Below, one piece after another: positions 23,728 through 38,700 of a stretch of 64,000 nt of DNA. Source of the DNA: Lucifuga dentata (taxonomy: Eukaryota; Chordata; Actinopteri; Ophidiiformes; Bythitidae). The stretch is taken from the NCBI GenBank assembly GCA_014773175.1, contig VXCM01001319.1:1-64000 (forward strand), written 5' to 3'. Every line of letters begins with the position of its first letter. Within the stretch, counting starts at the first letter, position 1. The notes under the pieces are model-generated. The model was not told the DNA's origin. It was given only the letters and a program-made list of their open reading frames with translations, and did not search any database. The position numbers and the translations under genes were made by a program.

Positions 23728-26700
23728 CACTTCTGGCTATTTTGGAGGTTTCCAACCATGATCATTTAAAGTACTCTGGTCCAAATCTTTAAAAAAACAG
23801 ATTTTTTTTTTTTCCATCTAGGTTTTGTTGCATTAAAGGTGAAAGTGGATGAAGATGAAGGAGCCTGTCTTAAAAAGCAATATACTAGATAGTCAACAAT
23901 CCTCTAAATATTTTTTTTAATAATAGAAAATGATTAGAAATTACTAATCTGCATCTGATTTTCTGGTCTGGTGATGGACAATGCTGATTAGCTAATGGCA
24001 GTAGATGGGCTTTCCACAAGGATGAATTGTGCAAAATTTCTAAAGTGTAAGAATAATTATATTATGGTCATTTAAATTGCTCATGCTCCTGTAGTGCCAC
24101 CTATTGGCAAAATGCCATCAAATTTATCAAGATTGCTCATGGTTGATGCATTATATTGTGACTGATGAAATTGTTAGTACAGTTAGAAAGCCAGTTCAAT
24201 CCTTGTCTTTATGTACACGGTATAAGAATTTTTAATAGCGAAAAAGAAAGATCCAATTAAAAACTAATTTCCAGTTTAATCAGTTGCCTAACCAGTTAAT
24301 CAGCTGACAGTAAAGCACCGACCTGTTTGAAACTCCACAATGCTGCTGCTGCTGACGTCGCTGTGGCAGCCGTAACTGTACGCAGTTACTGACAAAGTGT
24401 AGGCTTCCCCACACATCAGGTCATGGAGTTGGCAGGTGGAATTGGTGGAGTTGCACTGTACGCTTCCCATGCTGCTGGAGGCAGTAGCCACATAGAGCTC
24501 CACCCCTTCTGTTTCCTCCCAGTACAAGTTGGCTGTACTGGTCCCACATTCCATGTCCACTCCAATATCCATAGGTTTACAGGGACCTGGGCAACATCAT
24601 TTATTTTAGTAACAAAAACTACCATAACATCAATTCTGCACAAATAAGATGTATGATAAAATAAAATCCAGGATGATGGGTTTTATTCATTCAACGTAAG
24701 GTTTTGCTTAAACTCACGAGTGCTGAAGCTGGCATCAATGTCCTTCAAAGTCTCACAGTCGTTGCTGATGACCGTGAGGCTGATGTTATACATCTGACCG
24801 CACTGCAGCTCTGTCAAGTCACAGTTAGTGTCACTAGTCCTGCAGAAAGCTTGGTGGCCGTTACTTCCTATGACAGTCACCATGTAGGACTCAGCTTCAC
24901 TGGCAGTCCAGGAAACCGTGGCGCGGTCGTTTTCGCAGTCAACATCAGCCACCACATTTTCGGCTGCACAGGGAGCTGAAGACAGAAGAGAAGGGCAGTG
25001 AGAGACACAGAACAAGGAATCAATTTCATTAGCTCCACTAACCCATTGTAAATTTGTGAGAAACTTCATGCAGAAATGATGGCACACGACTTTACAAAAC
25101 AGGATCAGTTTTAATTTGTTGCTGTTTAGTAAAATGTTTAGTGTGGTAAATAAATGTCAGAGTTATATTTTAAAAAACAGAAGCTGATATCTGAGTGTAA
25201 GTATGGATCAGACCTGAGACCAGCATGGTAGCTTCCGACTGGGTGCTGTTGAGCTTCTCTCCAATTGCGGTGACACCGATGATGTACTGTCTTCCACAGT
25301 CGAGGCCTTGTATGTCACAGAAAGTGTCCGTGTTGTAGCAGAACAGAGAGTCGCCATCACGTCCCAAAAGATCCACCACATAACCCACCGCCCCAACACT
25401 GGTTTCCCACGACACAGTTACTGAGTCACTGTTACAATCCACACGGGAGTNCACCGCCCCAACACTGGTTTCCCACGACACAGTTACTGAGTCACTGTTA
25501 CAATCCACACGGGAGTGCACATTGTTGGGTGGGCAGGGCTCTAAAGGCAAATGAGAGACAAGGCAGGTAAATTGAGGCAGGGATTATTTTTCAGTGATGA
25601 CACATATGCATGCATCATGAGACAGAAAACAACAGCAACAACTATATAAAACTTTTGCCTAAATTATATAAAATTCACATAATATCTGATTTAATTTCTA
25701 AAACAAGTTGGCACTCAGAGCACATAACTCCGCTAAGGCCAACAAAATCCCAATTAAATCCCCCACCCCCACTTCATCTTTCCTCATCAGCCATCATGCT
25801 AAATTTAATTAAAATCAACTCATTAGCATTGGTTTTATAGGTAAAATCCAGAACATGATCTGGAGCAACTCCAAAATTTTATAATTTCTTCCTCTCAACA
25901 TCATCTATCTGCCCCCCAAATTTCATCCAAATCTGTCCATATTTTTTTGAGATATCCTGATAATAAACAGACAAGCAAACAAATGCCAGTGATCACATAA
26001 CGTCCTTCGAAACGACTGACTAAATTTTCAGTAACTGTGCTACATTTCCAGAAGTAGATCTGATACGCAGCACTACACGCACATTTTATGAATATTTCAT
26101 ATATTTTTACGGCAAAAAGTCAAAGATTTAGGGTCTCCTTAGGCACAGGGGAATGCAAATGCAAATTCTCCAAAAGCAATGACAGGAAGAGTAACAGAAA
26201 AAAATGTTTAAAAAAAATGAAGAAACTCTTATCACCATGTTTTCTCACCTGTGTTAAAGCTGACTTCCTCTGTCGATGTGGACAAGTCACAAACGCTGCT
26301 GTGTGCAGTGACATTGACGTTATATGTCTGGCCACAGACTAGATTGTGCATGAAACAGTAGGGCTCAGTTGCGGTACAGGAATCCCCCAGGCCCTGATCC
26401 GTTTCTGCCTTAGCTGTGTATTGTGTAGCACCAGCGCTCGGGTCCCACAGCACCTGAAGAATACCCACACTGTACACAGGGTTGATTTGCTTAGGGGTGC
26501 ACGGTTCTGAGAGAGAGAGGATGGAAGGAAGGGTTAGAGGACAAATAAGTCTGATTTAATGAAACCTGATGTTACTGAGGTTTTAAAAATTGTGTATTTG
26601 CCATATGATAAATACCTTAAAAATCGTAATTATTCTACTTTTGGTTACACAAGGAAAGAGACATCAAGAAGACTTCAATCAAGCACCAATCTCTTCCTCT

Positions 26701-29700
26701 TAATATGCTTACATTCTATGAAACTGTTCATAGCATCAAGTTTCAAACTCTGTTGTAAACGATTCCATGAGTCTTGGGAAACATATCTGAAAGCAGGTTC
26801 TTCCAAGTCTCAGTATTTACCGTATTAAACTGTAGCTGAAACCACGCTTTAGTCTGATAGGACATTTGATTGATAAATTCTGCGCCTTGTACAAAAGGGA
26901 TCTAATTCCAGGATGTAGTTAGGTTGTAGTTACTTATCTTTTAACATAAGTGAAGAAGTGAAAAGAAGAAGCAAAAATCTGAAAATCACTGGGAGCAGCC
27001 AATAAAGTATAAGAACTACATGCTTGTGTAGTTTGTCCATGTTGCACAGCTCACAAAGCCTTGGGTACCTCAGGAAGTTACAGAACTTGCTGAACTCCTT
27101 ATGTGTCTGGCTCAGAACTTATCAGTCAACCTTTGTAAGTTTCAGATCTCCTTGTGAGAAGTGAAGATAAATAACATGGAAGCTTATTTAAAGGAGCTTT
27201 ATCTAAATAAAGAACAACCAATAATGATATTCTGCTACATAAATGCACCTTGGGAACACCTGAAATGCTTTAAATGTCTCTGAGAGTAAGCTTAGGTAGT
27301 CACGTGCTCCAGACAGGAAAACAAATTACGTTTTAACTGATTTCATATAAGGTCTGGACGAAAAATATTTGAAAGAGAAGTTGAGCTTGTGTTTCTTTGC
27401 TTACCAGTGACCAGCTCTCCCCTCATGTGACTGATGCTGTTACAGGTCTCTCCCAAAGCTCTGACAGAGATGGAGTAGCTCTGGCTGCACAGCAGCCCTC
27501 CCAGATCACAGGAGGTGCCGGTGGTCTCACACATGACGGCGTGGCCTGACACGGTGGTAGCCGTGGCCTTATACAACACAGCTCCATTACTCGGGTACCA
27601 GCTCACCATGGCCACTTTCAAATAACAGTCCATTGCTGCCTTGATGAAGCCTGATTCACAGGGAACTGATATGCAAAGAGAGGAACAGGTATGACAGTTA
27701 TTGTATCCATAACTATGGTACACTTACATTTGCAAACTCTCCTGACTTCTACAAACAAAGGTAGAAAAAAAGACAAAAAAGGGGAGATATGATGTGAAGT
27801 ATTTTCCTGAAGTATCCTGGAAAACTTCCTTTTAAGTGAAAAGAGAAACAAACACCAGTGTTTCCCATACATAGGCGAAACTTGGGCAGCTCGCCCAGGT
27901 AAATGAAGACCCGCCCAGGTTTTGTGGGATGACCCAGCCTTAAAAAAATTCACATTTAATAATGTCGTCAAACTGCTGACTACAACATCGCTAAAATATG
28001 GAATAAATTTTTAATTTTACTGTCATTTCGAAGGTAAAAGTGTCTTAAACAGATCCCATGATTAGGTTTTGTCACGTGTTTTTCCAGCTTTGTTACCTCA
28101 ACTACAGAGAGAGAACCAGGCTTTTATTCCAGCCAGGCCATTATTTCTAATTTTAAAATATATGTAACCTCNCAGAGAGAGAACCAGGCTTTTATTCCAG
28201 CCAGGCCATTATTTCTAATTTTAAAATATATGTAACCTCCGTGCTTCTCACCAAAGTTTCCCTCTGCTGTGTTACAGTTAATTAGTTTCTTTAATTGTCC
28301 TTCGAATGAAAATGCACTTGTTATTGTGGTTGCCTAGCAACCAGTAGAATTATACAGCCTGTAGCAGCCATTTTCAACTAGATTTGAGTGTTTTTTGCTT
28401 TTTCTTTGCACTTTTAAAGCCAAATAGCCATGTTAAACTTTTGTTGGAATCTTCTATTTCACAGTTATCCAAATACAAACATTATCCTGTGTCCTTAAGA
28501 TACATGTCTGTCATTTGAATTTCCTACCTGAAGGTGTATCAACCACAGCAGAAGACGGGCTGTCGCAGAATCCATCAGAGGAGATGACAGAGGTATGGTA
28601 GATTTGACCACAACTCAGTCCTGTCATGCTGCAGTAGCTCTTGTTCGCAGCCTGACAAGTTGTGGACAGACCGTCGCTGTATTGCAGTGTGGCTAGGTAG
28701 GAATCAGCTCCTGAGCTCTCAGACCACGATATCATCAGGGAATTGGCCTCGCAGTTTATCACAGAGGAGATGTTTTGTGGGGTGCATGGTACTGCGGAGA
28801 AAAGCATAAAAGATGTGATGCTTAATATTTTATGAGATTAAAATTTTGTTACAGTAAAGAGAGCTTCATTAGAAATTCATTCATCAAGATGTTGAAATTG
28901 ATGGGCTCTGGAAAGTTAAAGCACCATCATTTCAGTTTCATGATTAAATTGTTTTCTGTCTTTTGCTAATCTGTATATCACAGTTGATGAGTTTGCTGAA
29001 CATTTGCAGCTACAAATATTTTGTTTCAGGTAGATCCTTCTTGAAAAACTAATTTCTAACACACTTGACCAGACATAGCGAAGAGTCCTCAAAATTCCTT
29101 ATTTTGTCTGAAGAACCCAAAAAAAGATCAAATTTGTAATGACATGAAACAGAAAAAGGAAGTATGGCACAAATTTTACTGGAAAAATAAGTAATTTCTC
29201 AAATATTTGTTAATCAGCTAATTATTTCGCAACATCTATGTAGAGGTTTTGGAAATTATTATGGGGGTGTGTGTGTGTGTGTGTACAGCTTTGGTTAACT
29301 TACTGTATATTTCTTGTTAAAATTCACTTGTAAACCAAACTTTTAGGAATTTCTGAACACACTGTAGGTCTGTACGTACTGGTCTTGATCTGCACACTGT
29401 CGCTTGGGTAGCTGGCACAGTTATTGACTTCTGCCACCACTGTAGCTGTGTAATACTGCCCACAGTGCAGGCCAATCAGGTCACAGTGGTTCTCACGGAA
29501 GCTGCACTCGTCCACGTGGCCATCGGTACCCACGGCCCTCACCCGGTACAGCTCGCCTCCTTTGCTGTGGTCCCACATCATGTAGGCCACGTTGTCTCTA
29601 CAGCTCAGGTTGGCCTGGAGGTTCTGGGGAACGCACGGCTCTGTGGAGCAGAAATTAACTTAGAAAACTCTTTTACTTGAACCCTTTTCCTAACCGTTAC

Positions 29701-32700
29701 TTGCTCATCTACTACTGATTATTTACTGATCTACTGATGTACTTCATTACATTTACCAAAGAGGTTTTGGTTTTAATCCCCATTTATTTGCTTGTTAGCG
29801 GGCAGTGAAACTCCAAATCTTGATAGATCTGAGTGAACTCTGGACTTCGGGAACAAGTGATTAGTGTCTGGTGTGAATCCAGGACTCTTTTTTTTTTTTG
29901 AAGGATTTCTTAACAATGAGATATATTTTAAAACTTGTTCACTATTTTCCCATAAACTACACTTATCTTAAAAAAAAAAAAAATCATGGGGTATATCATC
30001 GTGTATTTCATATAATGACTGGCAGATATGCAAAAACATATAGCAGTACATAAATATTTTACAGCCTATATTTTTATGTTGATACAACCTTTATTTTTAT
30101 TCTGGTTTGATGTAATTTTTTACGTTTCATTTGTCATATCTTCGCATTTATTACTTTGTCTGTTATGAATTATAATCATTTTATGAGCAGTTTACTGTTC
30201 AAATACACATAACTTTGCCACATTCTTGATGAAGCAAATCTGATGGATCCTTGCCAGTATTTTTTAAACTATCAAATAGAAAGATTGGTATCAACCTTCA
30301 AAAATACAATATTAAAGATAAAAGGACCATACCAGCCATGTTGAATGTTTGAGTCTAATATATTCAATTTTCATACATGTAACGTTATTGACAATCATTT
30401 CCCAAAGCATANTGTTTGAGTCTAATATATTCAATTTTCATACATGTAACGTTATTGACAATCATTTCCCAAAGCATAGTACTGGAACGGTGAATTAAAT
30501 TTTTTTTTCCTACCTTCCAGACCTCCACTGGTTTCAGGTCATTCTGGTACGCTATTAAAATCAACTTGTTGATACTTGAAATCTTCTTGGGATAGGCAAT
30601 CCATCATCGTGAACAAGACGTGTATTCAGGTTATTTTTGAAGTTATGTAATTTTTAGCATTTAAGCACGATAAAAAGCACGGAGTGAATGTATGTTTTCA
30701 CTGAAGAATACACTCCCAAAAGAAGACCCACATTTGTGGAAAAATTTAAACAACCGTGACTTCATAAGGCTGCGTAAGTATTAGCAGGCGAAACATCAAA
30801 TATTTAAGGTGGGTGTATCGCTAGAATATTTGACTTTGAAAGATTAAGAGATTTTGCAAACTATCAGGCAACCTGAAATATGGTTTTATCCTTTGGTAAA
30901 TAGTTGTCAGTAAGATAACATGTATGAAAATTGAATATATTAGGCTCAAACATGCAAAATGACCAGTATGGTCCTTTAAGGNATAACATGTATGAAAATT
31001 GAATATATTAGGCTCAAACATGCAAAATGACCAGTATGGTCCTTTAAGGTCTATTTTAATTGTATTTTACTTTACTGTCGTAAAAGAGGGATAACTCTGT
31101 GAGATGCCCTTCACAGGGTTTCTCTCAGAGTTCTCTGATAAAATCTTAGCGTGGGCACTGTGAAGGCTGTTGGCTGCTCCAACTGTAATCATATTATTAC
31201 TTATTCCCAAACAGACAAAGTGTGTGATGCCCATATTTCATACCTGTCCTAACAATATCTCCTGAGCTCTGAGAGCTGTTGCAGGTTTGTCCCTCAGCCA
31301 CAACAAGCACTGTGTACACCTCTCCACACGGTAGATCTTTGATATCGCAGCTACTGCCCGCAGAATGGCAGCAGATGGTGTCGCCGTTTGTCTTCTCCAG
31401 CGTGGCCATGTACATCACAGCACCAGGACTGGGTGACCAGAACACAGTCACTGTGTTGTTCTTACAGCTCGGGGCTGGGAATATGTTCTGGGGAGTACAG
31501 GGAGCTGGGGAAGCAGAATCACTATGAGAAATAATTTACACAAGCTTCTCAACTATCATCCATGTGCTGTAAAAAGTAGAAACAAATCTATATCTTTTCA
31601 TCAGAAAAACAAAGTTGCATCATACTTCATTTTATAGACAATGAACTAGAAAAAGGTAGAAAAAATTATGCTGATGGATGCTGATAGATGTTCTAAAAAA
31701 TAATTTTTTTTGCTCGGAAAAAATTGCATTCAAATTTAATTTAAAAAAGTTTGATTATGATACATGACATTATTATATTATATTACATTACATTATAACT
31801 TATTAAATATTATTACCCTTTGCAGTCACACAGAGTGTTGGTTTTGTATATGTACTTATAGATAATTCTGCTTCGAAAAAATAAAAAAGATATATATATA
31901 TATAACAAATAGTTTGCAGGGGGAAAACATTTAAAATAAAAGCTCGATTTATTATATCAAGAATTTGTTTGTTATATACAGTATATGCAAATTAAAAATT
32001 TTTTTTAGGACAGCCATTGCCAATCAAGAGTAACCGAATTTGTTTTACTATTAACCTCTGACATAAATAAATAATTCATTGAATACAGCCTACAATATGA
32101 ATAATCACAGCATAATATGCCTGTTTAATTGCTGGAGGTGACTCAAGAGAAAAAAAATCACCTTTGCACTTCGAGTTTATTTATGAATAATTATTTTAAT
32201 TAATTAACAATGTTTTAAAGTTTTTGTTTTTTGGTTTTTTTTGTTTCCAGTACATTAAGTTTTTTTTACTTACGCGTCTCAGCCGTGAGAGCATTGCTGG
32301 GTGCACTGGAGCACTGACTGTCTCGGGCCTTCACGGTAAAGGTGAAATTCTGACTGCACTCCAGTGCCTCCGGAGTACACGAGTCTGCGGAGTTACACTC
32401 GAATGTCTGCGTCGCACCCATGCTGTTTGTCGCCATGATGACATAGTTGTCAGCCCCAGCAGCATCGTCAAAAACCACGAAGGGACTGCTTGACAAGCAG
32501 TCCATCTCCACTTCAGCAAGGTGGGGTACGCAGGGAACTAGAGAAAGGTCAAAGATCAGGAGAGAAGCTCTGTATGTGTGTTATTTTTAATGGTTTGGAA
32601 CATGTATTGTCTGATATTACAGATCCTTGCCTGTCTTGACTGTTTTTGGGGGGCTCTCTTTCCCTTCACATTCATCCCTGTTTGGTGTGACAGTGATGCT

Positions 32701-35700
32701 GTATTGCATTCCACACTCCATTGTCGTCAGATCACAGCTAACTGCTTCTATCGCGTCGCAGTTGTGTTTGTGACCTGCAGTGTCAACAGCCGTCACGATG
32801 TACCGGACACCTGGCACGCTGTTATTCCATATTACAGACACAACACCAGTGTCACAGTTCACAGGGACCATGAAGGACGTGGGAGGACAAGGAGCTGAGA
32901 AAGAAGAGAGATTATGGAAGGAGAGGGTATGAGAAGGATGAAGTGATGACCAAAACAGATCAGAAAATATTTTGTACCAACACATTTCTCAATTAAGTAA
33001 TGGTCGGAAGAAAAATCAGTAAATGTGTGGCAGGCAGACTGAAGTCAGTGCTAATCTTATTGTTCTTGAAAGGTTTTCACAACAGCACCAATTTTCAAAA
33101 TGGTCAGGGAAAGACAAACATGTCCATATCTGTACGCTGACATAAAACTTTAAAAATGAATTACTTAGGACACAAATTCAGACTTGAAAGCAAAACCTTA
33201 ATTAGTTTTAACCTAGTAAAACTCTTTTATTATCTGCACGTATTTTAGTCATGATTTATTTTAAGGTTGTCCTGAATTTCTGCACTGGTACGTAACATTT
33301 TTTTTTTATGACTTGCAATTTTTATTGTTTTTCAGTAACGCACATAATTTTACAAACATAATCAACCAAAATAAAAAAATTACACTTTTTAGTTCTATCC
33401 TTTACCCCCCCCCAACCAAACAACTCAAGGGAGTCCATATCCCATTATGGCTCTCATATAAAAAATTAATAAATTGGTGTACATAAAGGCCAACCTCAGT
33501 AAATACAAATCCTTCATGTGGACCTTATAAATTCATAAATAACACATATCTACTCCATTTCTGTGAATATTTTTGTACATTGTTCACCATCCTGTTTTTC
33601 AAACGCAGCAACCTTTCCTAACTCAGTAATCCACTCAGTAAAAGAAAGCATTCACAAAGTCTTCCAGTTTCTCAAAATAATTTGTCGCCCAGTCATCACT
33701 GCCGTTATTACCCAATCCTTCAATGCTTTCGGAAATCTGGACAGAACATTTGAGTCACCAAGAATATACAATATAGGACAGAAATCAAAAATAAGCCCAG
33801 TTACATCTTTAATATAATTATGAATTTTCAGCCAAAATACTTGCATTTTAGGGCATGCCCACAATGCATGCGTCAGAGTACCTTCAAATCTTTTACATTT
33901 CCAACATGCTTTTGAGTTTAGTAAAACCAATCTAAATAATCTGCTAGGGGTCTAGTGAAACCGATGGAATATTTTAAACTGTATCAGTCTTACCCTTAAG
34001 TCTCTTAACAGATTGCAACCATTAGCACAAATTCTCTCCCAGTTTTGGTCATCAAAGGACACCCCCAAATCCACTTCCCATACCCCTTTGAGAGCATTCA
34101 TGATTTTATTTCCCCCAACATCCATCAGCAACCTATAGTACTTAGAAGCCTCCTAGCCCCCACCAAATATCTCCAGGATCCTACTGAACTCAGTTGCTGA
34201 CTTTGGATCTTGTAAATAGGACCCAAAAGTTTCCTTCAGAGCGTGACGTATTTGAAAATACATAAGTAACATTTTTGATGTAGACTTAATTTACAATCAT
34301 CCGTAGCTCTCCTTACCTGTAGTGACCTCCTGTTTGGGGCTGCGGGAATTACTGCAGCCAGTGTTTTGAGCCACCACTTCATAGCTGTAGGTTTGACCAC
34401 AGCGCAAGCCATGTATCATACAGTAAGGCTCATCAGAATTACAGGCGCTAACTTCACCACTGCTGCTTTCCACAATGACACGGAAATGGGAGGCGTGACG
34501 CGTCTGTTCCCAGGTAACATTGAGGTCACCAGACGGACAGTCCAGGTGATGGTTTATGGCCTGTGGCACACATGGAGCTGAGGAGAACATAATAATGTGC
34601 AAAATATAAAAACTGAGAGAGATTTGTGAAACCTGAAAATTGTAATGTGTGAAAAATTCTTAGAAAATAAATCGCGAATTGTAGCATGTAACTGCTGAAA
34701 TGTTTTGTCAGTAAACAGGTTCAAATGACCATAAATGCGTAAAACTGGACATACCTGTATGACTTTGGTTTAAAAATGCCCACCTGTATTAATCACTTTC
34801 ATGTCACTTGCAATCCCATAACAGAAGGAATCCTTGCCAAGAACATAAACCTTGTACTGCTCTCCACAGAGCAGATTATTTATCTGGCACGTGGTTGTGC
34901 TGGTGTTACAAGACAGACGTGTTCCTTGTGTGTCCTCAGCCACAGCCATGTAGCTTAAAGAGCCCTGCGAATCCACCCATGACACCGAGATGTTGTTTGA
35001 TTCACAGGATGAGTCAACCATCAACTGGGTGGGTGGGCAGGGCACTAATGTGGGAAGAAGACAGAATAAGATCATTCAGATCATTAACATTTATTAAATG
35101 TTTATATATATATAATGTTATATTGTTTCAGGAAGAGAAATTAAACTTTGGCAGGTAGAGGTGATATTTACATATTGTTAAGACCTGACCAATGCTGGAT
35201 TTTTGCGGCTCTTTTTCTGCTCTACTGTACTCTCAATACTCTAATGTAATCCTAGCTCGTCTTGATCAAGCAAGTACGGGAATTCAGTTATTGGTTAGTC
35301 TCAAGTCCTTAAGATTCAGATTCAGATTTATTTTTGCCAAGTAGGTTTTCACATATGAGGAATTTGCTCTGGTGCATGGTGCTCAGGAAGGAAAAGAAAA
35401 GAAAGAAAGTGCCTTATAAGCATTTATTTAATGAAATAACAAATTCGAGAAAGTTATGGTACCTGAATCGACTCTCTCCCAGTTAAAGGAAGGACTTGAA
35501 CATTTCCTTCCCTCTCCACTGATGGCCACCCTGAAGCTCTCCCCACAGGGCAGAGAGTGGATATTACAGGTAGAATTACTGGTGGAGCAGCTAAGAGTAT
35601 TCGAGCTGTCAAAGCTGTCAGTCGTGGCATTGTAGACAACGATGCCTCTGCCGGGCGTCCAGGATACTTGGGCTGTGTTGGTGCTGCAGTCCAAAGTTGC

Positions 35701-38700
35701 TTTCAGATCCGTCTGAGGACATGGAACTAGATAGAGAGGGACGTAGACCAACGGCAAACGGAAAGGCAATTAATGTAGGCATGCACTCTGTAAAAATGAA
35801 ACATAAAATCTACAAATTTAAAATAGCCTTTCTTTCATTATTTGCAAGACTTATGCTTATTCTTAATTTTCACTGGGTCTAACACTTTGAGAGCCCATTC
35901 TACAGTGCTATCAGTAAAATATGGCTCATTAGTAACATCTAGTGGTACTCATGTGTAACTACAACAATATCAGAAGGCATCCTACTCTATGGTCCTCCTA
36001 CACAACTCCCAATGTTCTTTTTTTTCTTTTTTAAGCAATTTCTTTAATGAGATTTGACTTATTGATAAATTTTATTACCTGAGGATGAATTAACATAATC
36101 ACTGACCAAGCTGTCACAGTGCTCATTGTGTGCCACCACTGTAATGCCATAGTCCTGCCCACATGCCAGGGCAGAGAAATCACAGAAGGTGTCAGTGCTG
36201 GTGCAGACGGCACTGTGGCCGAAGTTTCCATTGGCATAGACGCTGTAGTCTGTGGCGCCACGTGGTTTATCCCAGTTAACCACAATGATGCCAGTATTAC
36301 AGTCCACTGATGCTTCGAGGTGGGTGGGAACACATGGTGCTGGTCGGGGACAGAGACGTATGTTGTAACTCTACAGCACATTTCCTTATCACACAAGCTT
36401 GTAAGATATTCCAAATATTCATCACGCACTGTTGTTTGAATACAATACTACAATATTTCTACAAGTCAGTGAAAACATGAAAACCATTTGCTCTGCCCTT
36501 CCTCAAAGAAGATGTTTTAACTTCCTGTTTGATCTCTACTAATAATATTGGTATTTTTCTTCAAATCTTAACAATATGTCCTACTTAACACTATTAAGAA
36601 TACTGGCTTTTTTTTCCAATTGTACTTACTCTAACACAGCAAAAAAAACCAAAACATTTTGTTGTGTTTGGAGTGGTATTTTAACCCAGACAGAATTAAA
36701 ATACGCAAAAATACGGGGGGACAATACTTTTGGCCAGCAATGTGCACCTATACCATATACACTGTATATGGAGAATGCGACGTGGTATTGATATTCAATA
36801 AACAAGTTTAAAACATTTTTCCAGTCTTACTTCATTTGCACAAAGTATGTGCTTTTTTTAAACTTATGAAAACTGCTTCTCCTTTTCATCCCTACTATAA
36901 GGTCTACAGTATTTCCAAATTGACCCCCACCCACAACCCCTTCAGAGTGTCTCCCCACACAGAGTCGCACCCGTAGCTATGGAGGGTGCTCTGTGTCAAG
37001 GAGAGGGGTGTATTTAAACAGGTTTAATCATGAGATACACTCGTCTTTGTAAGCGTTTAGAGGCCAGACTGATTGTATCATAGTGTGCAGAAGTCCAAAA
37101 CGAAGGTTTCTATTGCTCCTCAACACCCGTCATTCTGACGGTGGTACTATAACAAGCATATTTTGTCCAGCTTTCTGTATATTTTAATTGTTATTACCTG
37201 TGTGGAGCAAGGGAACGACGCTGGGCTCACTGCTGCACTTTCCTGCACGGCCGACCAGAATTATCTCATATGTCTCCCCACAGGTCAGCTGGTCAAAGGT
37301 GCAGCTGAACCCAGTTGATTCGCAAGTGGTGGTTATGAGCCTTGTGTCCTCCGCTGTCACCACAATTTCCTGTGATGGGCCTGTGTTCTCCCAGTTCACC
37401 ACCATTATGCTTGTCATGCAGTCCAGATTTGCCACTGGGTTCTCTGGTTTGCAGGGGGCTGATGATGAAGAGGTGGAGAAATGAGAGAGGCCGGGTACAA
37501 AATTAGTAATATTATTGATATCAGCATTAGAGAATTTTGACCAAGACCGAGGTGTAGTGAAGGACAAAGTAGGTGAGCACAGATCTTACACACAGACCAA
37601 AACACAGCACAGATCTTAGTAACTACACAAATTAAGACCCAAGCTGATGTTCTTTTGAACTTTTGATACCTGACTGCATCTTGTAGTCTGAGTCTTCAAT
37701 AACGCCACAGTCGATTGACGAAGTAGTAACGACAATGCTGTAAGTGAGACCACATTTTAGGTTCTGGATGGTGCAGGCTGTGTTTGGAGAGTCGCAGGTT
37801 TCACGGGAGTGGTCGCTGCCAATGGCAGTTGCAGTGTAAGAAATGTCACCCCCATTGTTTGCACTCCACTGCACTCTGAAGGAGTTCAGAGTGCAGTCCA
37901 GTTCTGCTACCACATCGCCAGGCAGACAGGGAGCTGTAGCATTTGGACAAAAGGGAAACACGATTAATCGACTGACTGATTAATTCGATGATTCATTCAT
38001 TCATTGGTTTCTTCAAAACAGGAACAAACATGTAATGAGAAAGAACGCAGAGCTTAGGACTCCACCAAGGCTGCACAAGCTTCTAAATCTGTAATTTAAA
38101 TAAAATATAAATAAATACAATAATAAATAAAGATAAAGAAAATATGTACAAATTTTACAAATCTGCATCCAGATTTGCATCAAAATGCATGCAGTGACAG
38201 CCAATCAGGCTGATTGGCTATTAGTGATCATGATTGGCTGTCACATAAATCTTGCATTAGGGCTTTGAACTAGAATGAAATGTGCAAAGTTTAATGTCAG
38301 TCAGGCTCATGACCACATTTATATCTATGCTGCTGTAGCACCACCTATCGGCCAAGTGAAAATAAAAAAAATATGAATTTTTGCTTCTGCAGCTCATAGT
38401 TCAGAGCAATGAAACAAATTATAAATTGTGTTATCAATGGCCATATGTTGTCTCTATTTGCTAATCATTTTTCATTGGCTTATGGCCTAGCCTACTGCTA
38501 CTAACTAACAAAAAGGACCAAAAACAGAAGACAGAGGTAGGCAACAGATCACTTACAAATAAATCATGGATAAGTTAAACAAGTTTCAATAATTCATGTT
38601 CATTTACCTGAGTCAAAAGTTAAGATGGCTCCTGTGATGCTGTTGCAGTTTGAACAGAAAGACATCACAACTGCTGTGTACTGGCGTCCACAGTCCAGCC

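Noticed and set aside
25386..25516. Internal duplication as a genuine protein repeat
   Set aside because: The copies are identical and joined by an N; one copy alone restores the standard exon length.
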